Source of the DNA: Nocardia concava NBRC 100430
GTDB taxonomy: Bacteria; Actinomycetota; Actinomycetes; Mycobacteriales; Mycobacteriaceae
DNA length: 64,000 nucleotides
NCBI RefSeq assembly: GCF_000308815.1
Contig: NZ_BAFX01000205.1
Span: 53,408 to 117,407, forward strand
Direction: 5' to 3'
Shown here: piece after piece, positions 24,263 to 32,564 of the stretch
Layout of the letters: every line of letters starts with the position of its first letter
Position numbering within the stretch: the stretch's first letter is position 1
The notes under the pieces: generated by a model
The model's database searches: none
Told to the model about the DNA's origin: nothing
Seen by the model: only the letters and a program-made list of their open reading frames with translations
Made by a program: the position numbers and the translations under genes

Positions 24263-27200
24263 TCAGGCCCGGGCGAAGCGCAGGGTGACCAGCTGGAAAG
24301 GCCGCAGGCGCAACCGGATTCCGCGACCCTCCGGAGTGGCGGCGTCGTCGCCGGGCAGCGCGCGTTCCAGCAGATCGCAGCGGGTGTGGCCGGTGGTGGG
24401 GAATTCGGGGGTCAGCAACGCCGAGGTGCGGGCGCCCGCGGCCTCGTAGACGCGGATGATCACATCGCCGGAGCCGTCGTCGGCGAGTTTGACGGCACTG
24501 GTCACCACGTCGTCATTGTCGAGGGTGAACAGGGGAGCGACCGGCTCGGCAACGCCGGGGGTGAAGGGTGGCAGGTTGATTCGATAGCCCTCACGCACGG
24601 CATCGGTGATCGAGGCTCCCGGGACCACGCTGTGGTGGAAGGTGTGCGTGCCGTGATCGGTTTGGGGATCGGGGAATTGGGGCGCGCGCAGCAGTGAGGC
24701 ACGGACCGTGACGGTCGTGCCGCCGTCGGGGCGGACGGTGCGGGTGAGGTCGTGACCGTAGGTGGAATCATTGACCAGCGCCACACCCCAGCCCGGTTCG
24801 GCGAGGTGCAGGAAGCGGTGGTTGCAGGCCTCGAATTTCGCGTATTCCCAGCCGGTATTGGTGTGGGTGGGCCGGTAGAGGTGGCCGAACTGGGTTTCGG
24901 CGGCGTAGCGGTCGGCGTGAATGTCGAGGGGGAAGGCGAGTTTCAGGAATTTCTCCGTCTCGTGCCAGTCGACGGTGGTGGTGACGTCGAGGGCGCGGGC
25001 GCCGGGGCGCAGGGTGAGGGTCTGTTCGACGGTCGAGGATCCGAAGCTGCGGCCCAGGCGCACCGTGACCGACGGTGAATCCGGTTCCGCCGCAATAAAA
25101 TCGATGTCGGTCAGGTCCGTGACGCGGTTGCGGTAGAACAGGTCGACGTCCCAGGCATCCCAGGAGTTCGGCAGATCCGGGTGCAGCTGCAGCAGATTCG
25201 CGGGGGAGCCGGGCGGCAGGGTCTCGCGGTCGTTTTCGAGGTCGTGCATGGAGACGATCAGGCCGCGGGCGTCGACTTCGACACGCAGGACGTCGTTTTC
25301 GAGGACGAACCCGCCGTCCGCGCGCTCGGTCACCGAGCAGGCCCGGCCCGTGTCCTCCGGCCCGGCGCCACCGGCGGGGATGCCGCGCCACGCATGCGGG
25401 GCCGGGTTGAAGACGTTGGGCCCGGAAGCCGAACCGCCGAGCGCCCATTGCGCTCGTTCGATGATCGAGGACAGCTCGGCGGCCACGGTGGCGTAGGTCT
25501 GCCGGGCCTCCCGATGCACCCATGCGATCGAGGATCCCGGCAGGATGTCGTGGAACTGGTGCAGCAGCACCGTCTTCCAGATCCGGTCCAGCTCCGCGTA
25601 CGGATAGTCGAGGCCCGCCCGCACGGCCGCGGTGGCGGCCCACAGTTCGGCCTCGCGCAGCAGATGCTCGCTGCGCCGATTGCCCTGCTTGGTCTTGGCC
25701 TGACTGGTCAGGGTCGCGCGATGCAGTTCCAGGTACAGCTCGCCCACCCACACCGCCGGATTCGCGTACTCGGCCTCGGCGGCGCGGAAGAAGTCGGCGG
25801 GGGTCTCCCACACCACCGTCGGGGAGCCCTCGAGGTCGCGCATGCGGGCGGCCTTGGCGACCATCTCGCGGGTGGTTCCGCCGCCGCCGTCACCCCAGCC
25901 GGTCGGGGCGAGCGAGCGCGACGCGCGGCCCTTTTCCTTGAAATTGCGTGCCGCATGGGCGATCTCGCGCCCCTGCATCGAACAGTTGTAGGTGTCGACC
26001 GGCGGGAAGTGGGTGAAGATCCGGGTCCCGTCGATGCCCTCCCACAGGAACGTGTGATGCGGGAACGTATTGGTCTGACTCCACGAGATCTTCTGCGTCA
26101 AAAGCCATTTCGATCCGGCCGCCTTGATGATCTGCGGCAGCCCGGCCGCGAACCCGAAGGTGTCGGGCAGCCACGCCTCCTCGTTGTCGATCCCGAACTC
26201 CTCGAGGAAGAACCGCTTGCCGTGCACGAACTGCCGCGCCATGGCCTCGGAGCCGGGCATGTTCGTATCCGATTCCACCCACATGCCCCCGGCGGGCACG
26301 AACCGGCCCTCCGCGACCGCCTCCTTGACGCGCGCGTACACCTCGGGCCGGTGCTGTTTGAGGAAATCGAATTGCGCCGCTTGGGACATGGTGAAGATGA
26401 AGTCGGGCTCCTCGTCCAGCAGCGAGGTCATGTTCGCCGCGGTGCGCGCCACCTTGCGCACGGTTTCACGCAGCGGCCAGAGCCAGGCGGTGTCGATGTG
26501 CGCGTGGCCGACCGCGGAGATCCGGTGCGCGGACCTTATGGCGGGCCGGGCCAGCACCTCGGTCAGGCACTCCCGGGCCGCGGCGGCCGTGCCGTTGACG
26601 TCGCGCAGATCGACGGCGTCCAGTGCGCGCTCGATGGCCCGCACGATGTCGTAGCGTCGCGCGGGATCCTCGGGCATCTCGTGCATGAGCTCGCCGAGGA
26701 CCTCGAGATCCTGGACCAGCTGCCAGACGGTCTCGTCGAAGACCACGAGATCCATTCGGCCCAAACGGTATTGCGGCTCGCTCCCGGCGGTCTCCTTGTC
26801 GCCGAGCGCGGTCGGCCCGAAGAACGGAATCACCGGATTCGCCGCCGCCTCGACATGGAACAGCACTTTCTCCCCGCCGACCGCCGGAGTCGCGATCCGC
26901 ACCCACTTGTTCTGCGGATGCAGCCCCTTCACCGGCGACCCGTCCGCCCGGTACACCAGGCCCTCGCACTGGAATCCGGTCATCCCGCCGTCGAACCCGA
27001 GATCGATGATCGCCTCGACGATCTTGCCCGCCCACTCCGGCGGCACCGTCCCCTCGACCGTGAGCCAGCTGGTACTCCACGGCGCACCCCACCGGGCCCC
27101 CGGTTCGACCGGCGTGCGCGGCGCGGCCAATCCCTCGGCCACACTGACCGGTTCACCCGGCGCTGTCCACATCGACGCCCGCAGGGGCACCGACTCCCGA

Positions 27201-27274
27201 TAGACCGCCGGCGCTATCCGCCCCCCGAGCACACGCCCGAGCCGATCCTCGATCAACCGGCGATCATCGTGCAT
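24263..27274 (-). CDS. Alpha-mannosidase, glycoside hydrolase family 38
   Basis: A 1003-residue GH38 enzyme that removes alpha-linked mannose. The catalytic domain carries the zinc-site motif GHAHIDTAWLWPL near residue 257, the nucleophile region WLPDTFGFAAGLPQI, and HQFHDILPGSS. N-terminal beta domain (residues 1-230) and a large C-terminal beta-sandwich region (FVLENDVLRVEVDARGLIVS onward) match the cytosolic/bacterial class II layout and full length. No signal peptide, so it is cytoplasmic, acting on imported oligosaccharides or recycling of mannan or glycolipid fragments (inference). The start is ATG at 27274 with GGGGAG upstream. Codons are uniform with neighbours. Confidence 0.93.
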   Translation of the reverse strand: MHDDRRLIEDRLGRVLGGRIAPAVYRESVPLRASMWTAPGEPVSVAEGLAAPRTPVEPGARWGAPWSTSWLTVEGTVPPEWAGKIVEAIIDLGFDGGMTGFQCEGLVYRADGSPVKGLHPQNKWVRIATPAVGGEKVLFHVEAAANPVIPFFGPTALGDKETAGSEPQYRLGRMDLVVFDETVWQLVQDLEVLGELMHEMPEDPARRYDIVRAIERALDAVDLRDVNGTAAAARECLTEVLARPAIRSAHRISAVGHAHIDTAWLWPLRETVRKVARTAANMTSLLDEEPDFIFTMSQAAQFDFLKQHRPEVYARVKEAVAEGRFVPAGGMWVESDTNMPGSEAMARQFVHGKRFFLEEFGIDNEEAWLPDTFGFAAGLPQIIKAAGSKWLLTQKISWSQTNTFPHHTFLWEGIDGTRIFTHFPPVDTYNCSMQGREIAHAARNFKEKGRASRSLAPTGWGDGGGGTTREMVAKAARMRDLEGSPTVVWETPADFFRAAEAEYANPAVWVGELYLELHRATLTSQAKTKQGNRRSEHLLREAELWAATAAVRAGLDYPYAELDRIWKTVLLHQFHDILPGSSIAWVHREARQTYATVAAELSSIIERAQWALGGSASGPNVFNPAPHAWRGIPAGGAGPEDTGRACSVTERADGGFVLENDVLRVEVDARGLIVSMHDLENDRETLPPGSPANLLQLHPDLPNSWDAWDVDLFYRNRVTDLTDIDFIAAEPDSPSVTVRLGRSFGSSTVEQTLTLRPGARALDVTTTVDWHETEKFLKLAFPLDIHADRYAAETQFGHLYRPTHTNTGWEYAKFEACNHRFLHLAEPGWGVALVNDSTYGHDLTRTVRPDGGTTVTVRASLLRAPQFPDPQTDHGTHTFHHSVVPGASITDAVREGYRINLPPFTPGVAEPVAPLFTLDNDDVVTSAVKLADDGSGDVIIRVYEAAGARTSALLTPEFPTTGHTRCDLLERALPGDDAATPEGRGIRLRLRPFQLVTLRFARA

Positions 27275-27340
27275 GACGGTGGCTCCCCTCCGGACGTGGG
27301 CGAACTCGCGAACCGCTCGGCGTCCGACTCTAGCGCCCGG

Positions 27341-28036
27341 TTAGACGATCGGGGCGGAAGGAAAGCGCGCGGCGGCCGGGCCGCGATCCAGCTGGCGCAG
27401 CAGGCGCAGGGCCGGGACGGTGAGGATTCCGGCCAGGCGGGTGTAGGGCCAGATGGCGATGAGGAGCATGACGATCAGGCCGCGGGCCTGGTAGATCGCG
27501 GGGGCGTGCAGCATGGCGGAGGGGTCGGGGTGCAGGGTGAGCAGGGAGCGCGCCCAGGCGAAAAGCGTTTCGGCGGTGCGGTACTGGCCCGCCGTGGACT
27601 GGGCGCCGAAGGTGACCAGGACGGCCGATACCAGCGCCGCGACCAGCAGCGGCAGGGTGATGCGGTCCAAGGGGGTGACACGGTGGCGGACGTCGGCGGC
27701 GATCAGCGGCGGAATCAGCAGTAGTGCCGCACCGGCGATGGTGAGCGGGCACGCGAGCAGTTGCGCGGCCATGAGCACACCCGCGACCCCGGCGTTCGGG
27801 CGCGAATGAGGGCCGGAGACAAGCATTTCGGCGACCCGGATCAGGAACAGCGCCGGTATCCCGGCCCGCAGCGCCACGATGCCGAACCGCTGCAGCCGGT
27901 CCACGTGCGGGCCGTACAGATACCTGAGAAACCCGTCGCGCCGATAGCGCCAGATATGCCCGATGCCGCACGACGCGACACACGCATAGGGCAGCACCAC
28001 CCACAATGCGACCATCTTCGCCCGCCATCCAGTCAT
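27341..28036 (-). CDS. NarI-like membrane protein without heme-ligand histidines
   Basis: A 231-residue protein with five predicted helices and the layout of the nitrate reductase gamma subunit NarI: first helix VALWVVLPYACVASCGIGH followed by IWRYRRDGF, and the C-terminal WARSLLTLHPDP, then IVMLLIAIWPYTRLAGILTVP. In NarI four histidines bind two b hemes. At the corresponding places (QRFGIVAL, LIRVAEML, ARGLIVML, RLAGILTV) no histidine is present by eye alignment. It is an orphan: narG, narH and narJ are not nearby. It may be a degenerate paralogue with another role. Confidence 0.65.
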   Translation of the reverse strand: MTGWRAKMVALWVVLPYACVASCGIGHIWRYRRDGFLRYLYGPHVDRLQRFGIVALRAGIPALFLIRVAEMLVSGPHSRPNAGVAGVLMAAQLLACPLTIAGAALLLIPPLIAADVRHRVTPLDRITLPLLVAALVSAVLVTFGAQSTAGQYRTAETLFAWARSLLTLHPDPSAMLHAPAIYQARGLIVMLLIAIWPYTRLAGILTVPALRLLRQLDRGPAAARFPSAPIV

Positions 28037-28262
28037 CGGTATCAGGTGCGGACCACTGTCGCACGGCCGACCGATGCGCAGAAGTGCCGAATCGTGCCAA
28101 TCTGCGGATTCGCCCCGCGCTGGTTACCGCCAGAGGTGGGACATCGTGTGCGAGTAGCAGACCGGACGGTACTCGGTGTCTCTGGTATCGCGGACCTGGC
28201 AACTGAGGGCGGTGTGCGGCAATTGGCGGGACAGGGGCGGGTGGGTGGGCCATGATGGCGGC

Positions 28263-30215
28263 ATGGCTTCAGACGCGGCGGGGCGTGCCGCACTCGGGAT
28301 GATTTGTGATGCTTTCACGCCGGGGGACGGGGGTGAGTTGCTGTCGGCCTCGGAGCTGGGGGTGGTCGACACCGTGACCGAACTGCTCGGGCGTAATCCG
28401 CGCGAGGCGGAGCGCAAGCAGTTCGAAATCCTGATGCGGGTGTGGGATTCGCGGCTGTTCGGGCTGATCAACGGTGCGGGCTTCAAGAAGTTCTCGCGGT
28501 TGAGCGCCGCGGAGCGGGAGCGGTGGCTGTTGGGGATGGCCAACTCGCGGATCGAGAAGAAGCGGGCGCTGTTTCAGGCGTTGAAGGGGGCGGCGGTCAC
28601 CTCCTACTACCTGACGCCGGGACCGACCGGAGCCAATCCGGTGTGGGAGCGCATGGGGGTACCGCCCGCATTCGGACCGCTGGAAGGCGCGAAGCGTGGG
28701 TTGAGTCCGGAGCGGCCGACCGCGGACACCAGCGTGACGTGCGATGTGGTGGTCATCGGCTCGGGTGCGGGCGGCGGGACGGCCGCGGCGGTGCTGGCGA
28801 AGGCCGGACTGGATGTGGTTGTGCTGGAACGCGGGGAGTACCTCGACGATCCGGATTTCGGCATCGGGGAGAAGGAGGGCTTCCTGCGGCTGTACGCGCC
28901 GGGGCCCGCCGCCACCGCCGAAGGGCAGCTGGGTCTGGTGGCCGGGACCGCGCTGGGTGGCGGCACGGTGGTCAACTGGACCACCTCCTTCCGCACCCCC
29001 GACGATGTCCGCGAGGAATGGGCCGGAATCGGCGCGAAGCAGTTCGCCGAGCAGGAGTACACCGAGGCCCTCGATGCGGTGGTCGCCCGGCTCGGCGTGA
29101 ACACCGACCACTCGCCGGCCTCGCATCGCGACCAGATCCTCGAACGTGGTCTGCGCAAACTGGATTGGCACGTCGAGCCGCTGCCGCGCAATGTCGGCGA
29201 CGCCTGTGACGCCGGGATCGAGTGTGGCCGTTGTGGATTCGGCTGCCGGGTCGGGGCCAAGCAATCGGTGGTCAAGACCTGGCTGGCCGATGCCGCCGAA
29301 CACGGCGCGCGGCTCTACGTCGGGACCGATGTGCGCCGCATCGTGGTCGAGAACGGCAACGCCACCGGCGTGGAAGCCGTGACAACCCAGGGGCATTCGA
29401 TCTCCGTGCGGGCCCGCGCGGTGGTCGTCGCGGCCGGCGCGATCCAGACCCCCGCCCTGCTGCGCCGCTCGGGCCTGTCCAACGGCAATATCGGCGAGTA
29501 CCTCCGATTGCACCCGGCCACTGCGGTTTTCGGCGTCTTCGACGAGGAGATCCGCCCGTGGGAGGGCGGCATGCAGACCCGCTACTCCAAGCAGGACCGC
29601 GACCTCGACGGCCACGGCTACGGCGTCATCTACGAGACCGGGCCCATGACTCCGGGCATGTCGGTCGGCTTCCAGGCCTGGACCGGTGCGGCCGCCCATC
29701 ACGAGCGAATGCTGAAGCTGGCCGATACCGTCGCCGTCGGCATCATCACCCGCGACCGCGACCACGGTTCGGTGGAGACCGACCGCAAGGGCGAGGCGGT
29801 GGTGAACTACCGCATCTCGGCGCGCGACGCGGCGCACATGCACACCGGAATCGTCAATGCCGCAAGCATTCTGGAGGCGGCGGGCGCGCGGCGGATCTTC
29901 TCGGGCCATCAGGCGGGGGTCGGCTACGAGCCCGGCGTCAGCGGCTCGCACGAGGAGTTCGCGGCGCAGGCCGAGGCGGCCGGATACGCGCCGGGCCGGT
30001 GCTCGATGGGCGCGCTGCACATCATGGGCTCGGCTCGCATGGGCGGCTCACCCGTGGATTCGGCCACCAATCCCGATGGCGCGACCTGGGATGTGCCGAA
30101 TATCGTTGTGGCCGACGGCTCATGCTTCCCGACCGCCTCGGGGGTGAACCCGATGGTCAGTATCGAGGCCATCGCCTATATGAACGCGACGCGCTTGGCC
30201 GCCTCGCTGAAGTAG
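28263..30215 (+). CDS. GMC-family long-chain alcohol oxidase
   Basis: A 650-residue flavoprotein of the glucose-methanol-choline oxidoreductase family, in the subgroup of fatty (long-chain) alcohol oxidases. The N-terminal 150 residues form a helical extension typical of that subgroup. The FAD-binding motif VVIGSGAGGGTAAAVLAKAG lies at about residues 161-180, GGTVVNWTTSFRTP is the second flavin motif, a cysteine-rich stretch CDAGIECGRCGFGCRVGAK follows, and the C-terminal domain has GSARMGGSPVDS and VNPMVSIEAIAYM. It would oxidise fatty alcohols to aldehydes with O2. Its position beside alkB suggests it acts on alkanols made by AlkB. The start is ATG at 28263. Confidence 0.88.
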   Translation: MASDAAGRAALGMICDAFTPGDGGELLSASELGVVDTVTELLGRNPREAERKQFEILMRVWDSRLFGLINGAGFKKFSRLSAAERERWLLGMANSRIEKKRALFQALKGAAVTSYYLTPGPTGANPVWERMGVPPAFGPLEGAKRGLSPERPTADTSVTCDVVVIGSGAGGGTAAAVLAKAGLDVVVLERGEYLDDPDFGIGEKEGFLRLYAPGPAATAEGQLGLVAGTALGGGTVVNWTTSFRTPDDVREEWAGIGAKQFAEQEYTEALDAVVARLGVNTDHSPASHRDQILERGLRKLDWHVEPLPRNVGDACDAGIECGRCGFGCRVGAKQSVVKTWLADAAEHGARLYVGTDVRRIVVENGNATGVEAVTTQGHSISVRARAVVVAAGAIQTPALLRRSGLSNGNIGEYLRLHPATAVFGVFDEEIRPWEGGMQTRYSKQDRDLDGHGYGVIYETGPMTPGMSVGFQAWTGAAAHHERMLKLADTVAVGIITRDRDHGSVETDRKGEAVVNYRISARDAAHMHTGIVNAASILEAAGARRIFSGHQAGVGYEPGVSGSHEEFAAQAEAAGYAPGRCSMGALHIMGSARMGGSPVDSATNPDGATWDVPNIVVADGSCFPTASGVNPMVSIEAIAYMNATRLAASLK

Positions 30216-30872
30216 CTAATCGCGTTGCGGCGCGGCGGATTCGGACACCGATTCCAACGCCGCGCCGAACGCGCTCACGATCACCAGCCGGATCTGCTCG
30301 ACCGCGCGATCGATCGGGCCGGTCGGCTGGAACAGATGGCTCAACGCCAGCCGCACCAACACCTCGGTCATCGAACCCAGTTCGGCGTCGCTCATCTCCG
30401 CGAGCCCGTACTGCGCGCGGATGGCGGCCGTCAACGCGGTGATCGCGCGCCCGAGCACGGGCTCGGTCTCGGTCATCAGCACCGGCAGCAGGGCGGTGTC
30501 GGTCGCCGACCGTCCGGCCAGCACCGCCTTGAGCAAAGTGTTGTCGGCGCCCGTCCGCAGCGTGTACTCGACCGCCTCGGTAAAGCCCGCTGCCACATCC
30601 GTCGGATGCGCGGCCAGGCTCGCGGCGATGCCCACCAGGAAGGTGTCGACCTCCTGCCGGATGACCACCTCGGCCAGCTCGTGCTTGTTGGCGAATTCCT
30701 TGTAGAGCACCGGGCGGCTGACGCCCACCTCCTTGGCCAGCCGCGACATGTTCACCGCGCCCCAGCCCTCGGTGACGACTATGCGCCGGCCCGCGTCGAT
30801 GATCCGCTCGCGCAGCAGCTGCCGCATCTCGGTCTGGAAGTTCGGCGTCTCGACCACGCCCCGATCGTACAT
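30216..30872 (-). CDS. TetR-family regulator (AlkX/AlkU-like position)
   Basis: A 218-residue TetR protein: RERIIDAGRRIVVTEGWGAV, then MSRLAKEVGVSRPVLYKEFANKHELAE form the HTH. The C-terminal domain is long and helical with no recognised ligand motif. The start is ATG at 30872 after GAAAGGCGAG. It is divergent from alkB, and two palindromes lie between them. In other alkane-degrading actinobacteria a TetR regulator encoded with alkB-rub genes represses the operon and is released by fatty acids; the same role is inferred here. Confidence 0.87.
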   Translation of the reverse strand: MYDRGVVETPNFQTEMRQLLRERIIDAGRRIVVTEGWGAVNMSRLAKEVGVSRPVLYKEFANKHELAEVVIRQEVDTFLVGIAASLAAHPTDVAAGFTEAVEYTLRTGADNTLLKAVLAGRSATDTALLPVLMTETEPVLGRAITALTAAIRAQYGLAEMSDAELGSMTEVLVRLALSHLFQPTGPIDRAVEQIRLVIVSAFGAALESVSESAAPQRD

Positions 30873-30888
30873 GGGCTCGCCTTTCGTC

Positions 30889-30931
30889 CTGTCATTGACA
30901 GACTGCGTCACTCTGTATCTAATGAATACAG
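30889..30931. promoter_or_regulatory. Two palindromes in the TetR-alkB promoter region
   Basis: CTGTCA-T-TGACAG at 30889-30901 and CTGTAT-CTAATGA-ATACAG at 30913-30931 are both perfect. They sit between the divergent TetR gene and alkB, where TetR operators and the two promoters must be. The spacing suggests two adjacent dimer sites. Confidence 0.6.
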
Positions 30932-30965
30932 TTCTTCGGAAAGTGTAAACGCTAGGAGTACGGCA

Positions 30966-32198
30966 ATGACGACGTCTCGCAGCCGAGAATCGGCGACGAC
31001 GGAATCTGCTCCGCGCCCGCAGTGGCGCGACCGCAAGCGCTATCTCTGGTTGTTCGGCCTGGTCCCGCCGACCGCCCTCTTCCTCGCCGTCGCCCTGATC
31101 TGGGCATTCAATGAAATCGGGTGGTCGGCCGTGTCGCCGGTCTTCTGGTGGATCGGCCCGCTGCTGGTCTACGGACTGCTGCCGGTGCTGGACCGCTTCT
31201 TCGGCCCGGACGGCCAGAACCCGCCCGACGAGGTGATGGAGTACCTGGAGAACGACAAGTACTACCGCTACTGCACCTACGCCTACATCCCGTTCCAGCT
31301 GCTGAGCCTCGCCGCCGCCTGCTACCTGTGGACCGCCAGCGACCTGTCCTGGCTGGGCATCGACGGCGGCCTCGGCCTGATCTCCAAGCTCGGCCTGGCC
31401 CTGAGCATGGGCGTGATGGGCGGTGTCGGCATCAATACCGCGCACGAACTCGGCCACAAGAAGGACGAACTCGAGCGCTGGCTGTCGAAAATCACCCTGG
31501 CCCAGACGTTCTACGGGCACTTCTACATCGAGCACAACCGCGGGCACCACGTGCGGGTCGCCACCCCGGAGGATCCGGCCAGCGCCCGCTTCGCCGAGAC
31601 CTTCTGGGCGTTCCTGCCCCGCAGCGTGTGGGGGAGCCTGCGCTCGTCGTGGGAGCTCGAGGCCAAGCGGCTGGAGCGACTGGGCAAGCGGCCGTGGACT
31701 ATTCGCAATGACGTGCTCAACGCCTGGCTGATGTCGGTGGTGCTGTGGGGCGTGCTGGTCGCGGTGTTCGGCCCGGCGGTGCTGCCCTGGCTGGTGATCC
31801 AGGCGATCTACGGATTCACCCTGCTGGAGACGGTCAACTACCTCGAGCACTACGGGCTGATGCGGCAGAAGACGGCATCGGGGCGCTACGAGCGCTGCAC
31901 CCCGGAGCACAGCTGGAATTCCGACCACATCGTCACGAACATCTTCCTCTACCACCTGCAGCGGCACAGCGATCATCACGCGAATCCCACTCGCCGCTAC
32001 CAGATCCTGCGCAGCATGGACGGCGCGCCGAACCTGCCCAGCGGCTACGCGAGCATGATCTCGCTGGCATACTTCCCGCCACTGTGGCGGCGGGTGATGG
32101 ATCACCGGGTGCTCGACCACTATTCGGGCGACATCACCCGCGTGAACATCCAGCCCCGCAAGCGCGCCCGCGTGCTGGCGAAGTACGGGGTGGCGTGA
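30966..32198 (+). CDS. alkB: Alkane 1-monooxygenase
   Basis: A 410-residue integral membrane di-iron enzyme that hydroxylates the terminal carbon of medium- and long-chain alkanes. All histidine boxes are present: HELGH near residue 160, EHNRGHH near 190, NYLEHYG, and LQRHSDHHANP near 334. About six membrane helices are predicted. Electrons come from the rubredoxins encoded directly downstream (start codon overlapping by one base). The start is ATG at 30966 with AGGAG upstream. Context with TetR, two rubredoxins and rubredoxin reductase is the standard actinobacterial alk operon. Confidence 0.96.
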   Translation: MTTSRSRESATTESAPRPQWRDRKRYLWLFGLVPPTALFLAVALIWAFNEIGWSAVSPVFWWIGPLLVYGLLPVLDRFFGPDGQNPPDEVMEYLENDKYYRYCTYAYIPFQLLSLAAACYLWTASDLSWLGIDGGLGLISKLGLALSMGVMGGVGINTAHELGHKKDELERWLSKITLAQTFYGHFYIEHNRGHHVRVATPEDPASARFAETFWAFLPRSVWGSLRSSWELEAKRLERLGKRPWTIRNDVLNAWLMSVVLWGVLVAVFGPAVLPWLVIQAIYGFTLLETVNYLEHYGLMRQKTASGRYERCTPEHSWNSDHIVTNIFLYHLQRHSDHHANPTRRYQILRSMDGAPNLPSGYASMISLAYFPPLWRRVMDHRVLDHYSGDITRVNIQPRKRARVLAKYGVA

Positions 32199-32389
32199 TG
32201 TCGGCCTACCGCTGTCCCGTTTGCGATTACGTCTACGACGAGGCCAAAGGCGCACCGCGCGAAGGCTTCCGGCCGGGCACCCCGTGGTCCGCCATCCCCG
32301 ACGACTGGTGCTGCCCCGACTGCGGGGTCCGCGAGAAGGTCGACTTCGAACCCACCTCCGTCCCGACAGGACACCGCCGTGAACACTGA
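32198..32389 (+). CDS. rubA: Rubredoxin 1
   Basis: A 63-residue rubredoxin, a small iron carrier with one Fe(SCys)4 centre. The ligands are CPVC (Cys6, Cys9) and CPDC (Cys39, Cys42), with PDDWCCP preceding the second pair and the aromatic YVYDEAKG typical of the fold. It starts inside the stop codon of alkB (TGATG) and so is translationally coupled. In alk systems one rubredoxin (AlkG1-type) often cannot support AlkB alone and the AlkG2-type partner does; the second copy follows here. It passes electrons from rubredoxin reductase. Confidence 0.94.
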   Translation: MSAYRCPVCDYVYDEAKGAPREGFRPGTPWSAIPDDWCCPDCGVREKVDFEPTSVPTGHRREH

Positions 32390-32564
32390 CTACAAACTCT
32401 TCCGCTGCCTGCAGTGCGGCTTCGAATACGACGAGGCCCTGGGCTGGCCCGAGGACGGCATCGAACCCGGCACCCGCTGGGACGACATTCCCGACGACTG
32501 GTCCTGCCCGGATTGCGGTGCGGCCAAATCCGATTTCGAAATGGTCGAGGTCAGCCGCGCGTGA
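32379..32564 (+). CDS. rubA2: Rubredoxin 2
   Basis: A 61-residue rubredoxin with ligands Cys10, Cys13 (CLQC) and Cys43, Cys46 (CPDC). The body FEYDEALGWPEDGIEPGTRW, then DIPDDWSCPDCG, is the canonical AlkG2-type pattern. Its GTG start overlaps the end of the first rubredoxin by 11 bases, and its stop overlaps the reductase start by four. It is expected to be the direct electron donor to AlkB. Confidence 0.94.
   Translation: MNTDYKLFRCLQCGFEYDEALGWPEDGIEPGTRWDDIPDDWSCPDCGAAKSDFEMVEVSRA

Noticed and set aside
25181..27724. 847-codon open frame on the plus strand across the mannosidase gene
   Set aside because: It is antisense to a clear GH38 gene, with Arg/Gly/Pro-rich composition and no motif. 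Long antisense frames are expected at this GC content.
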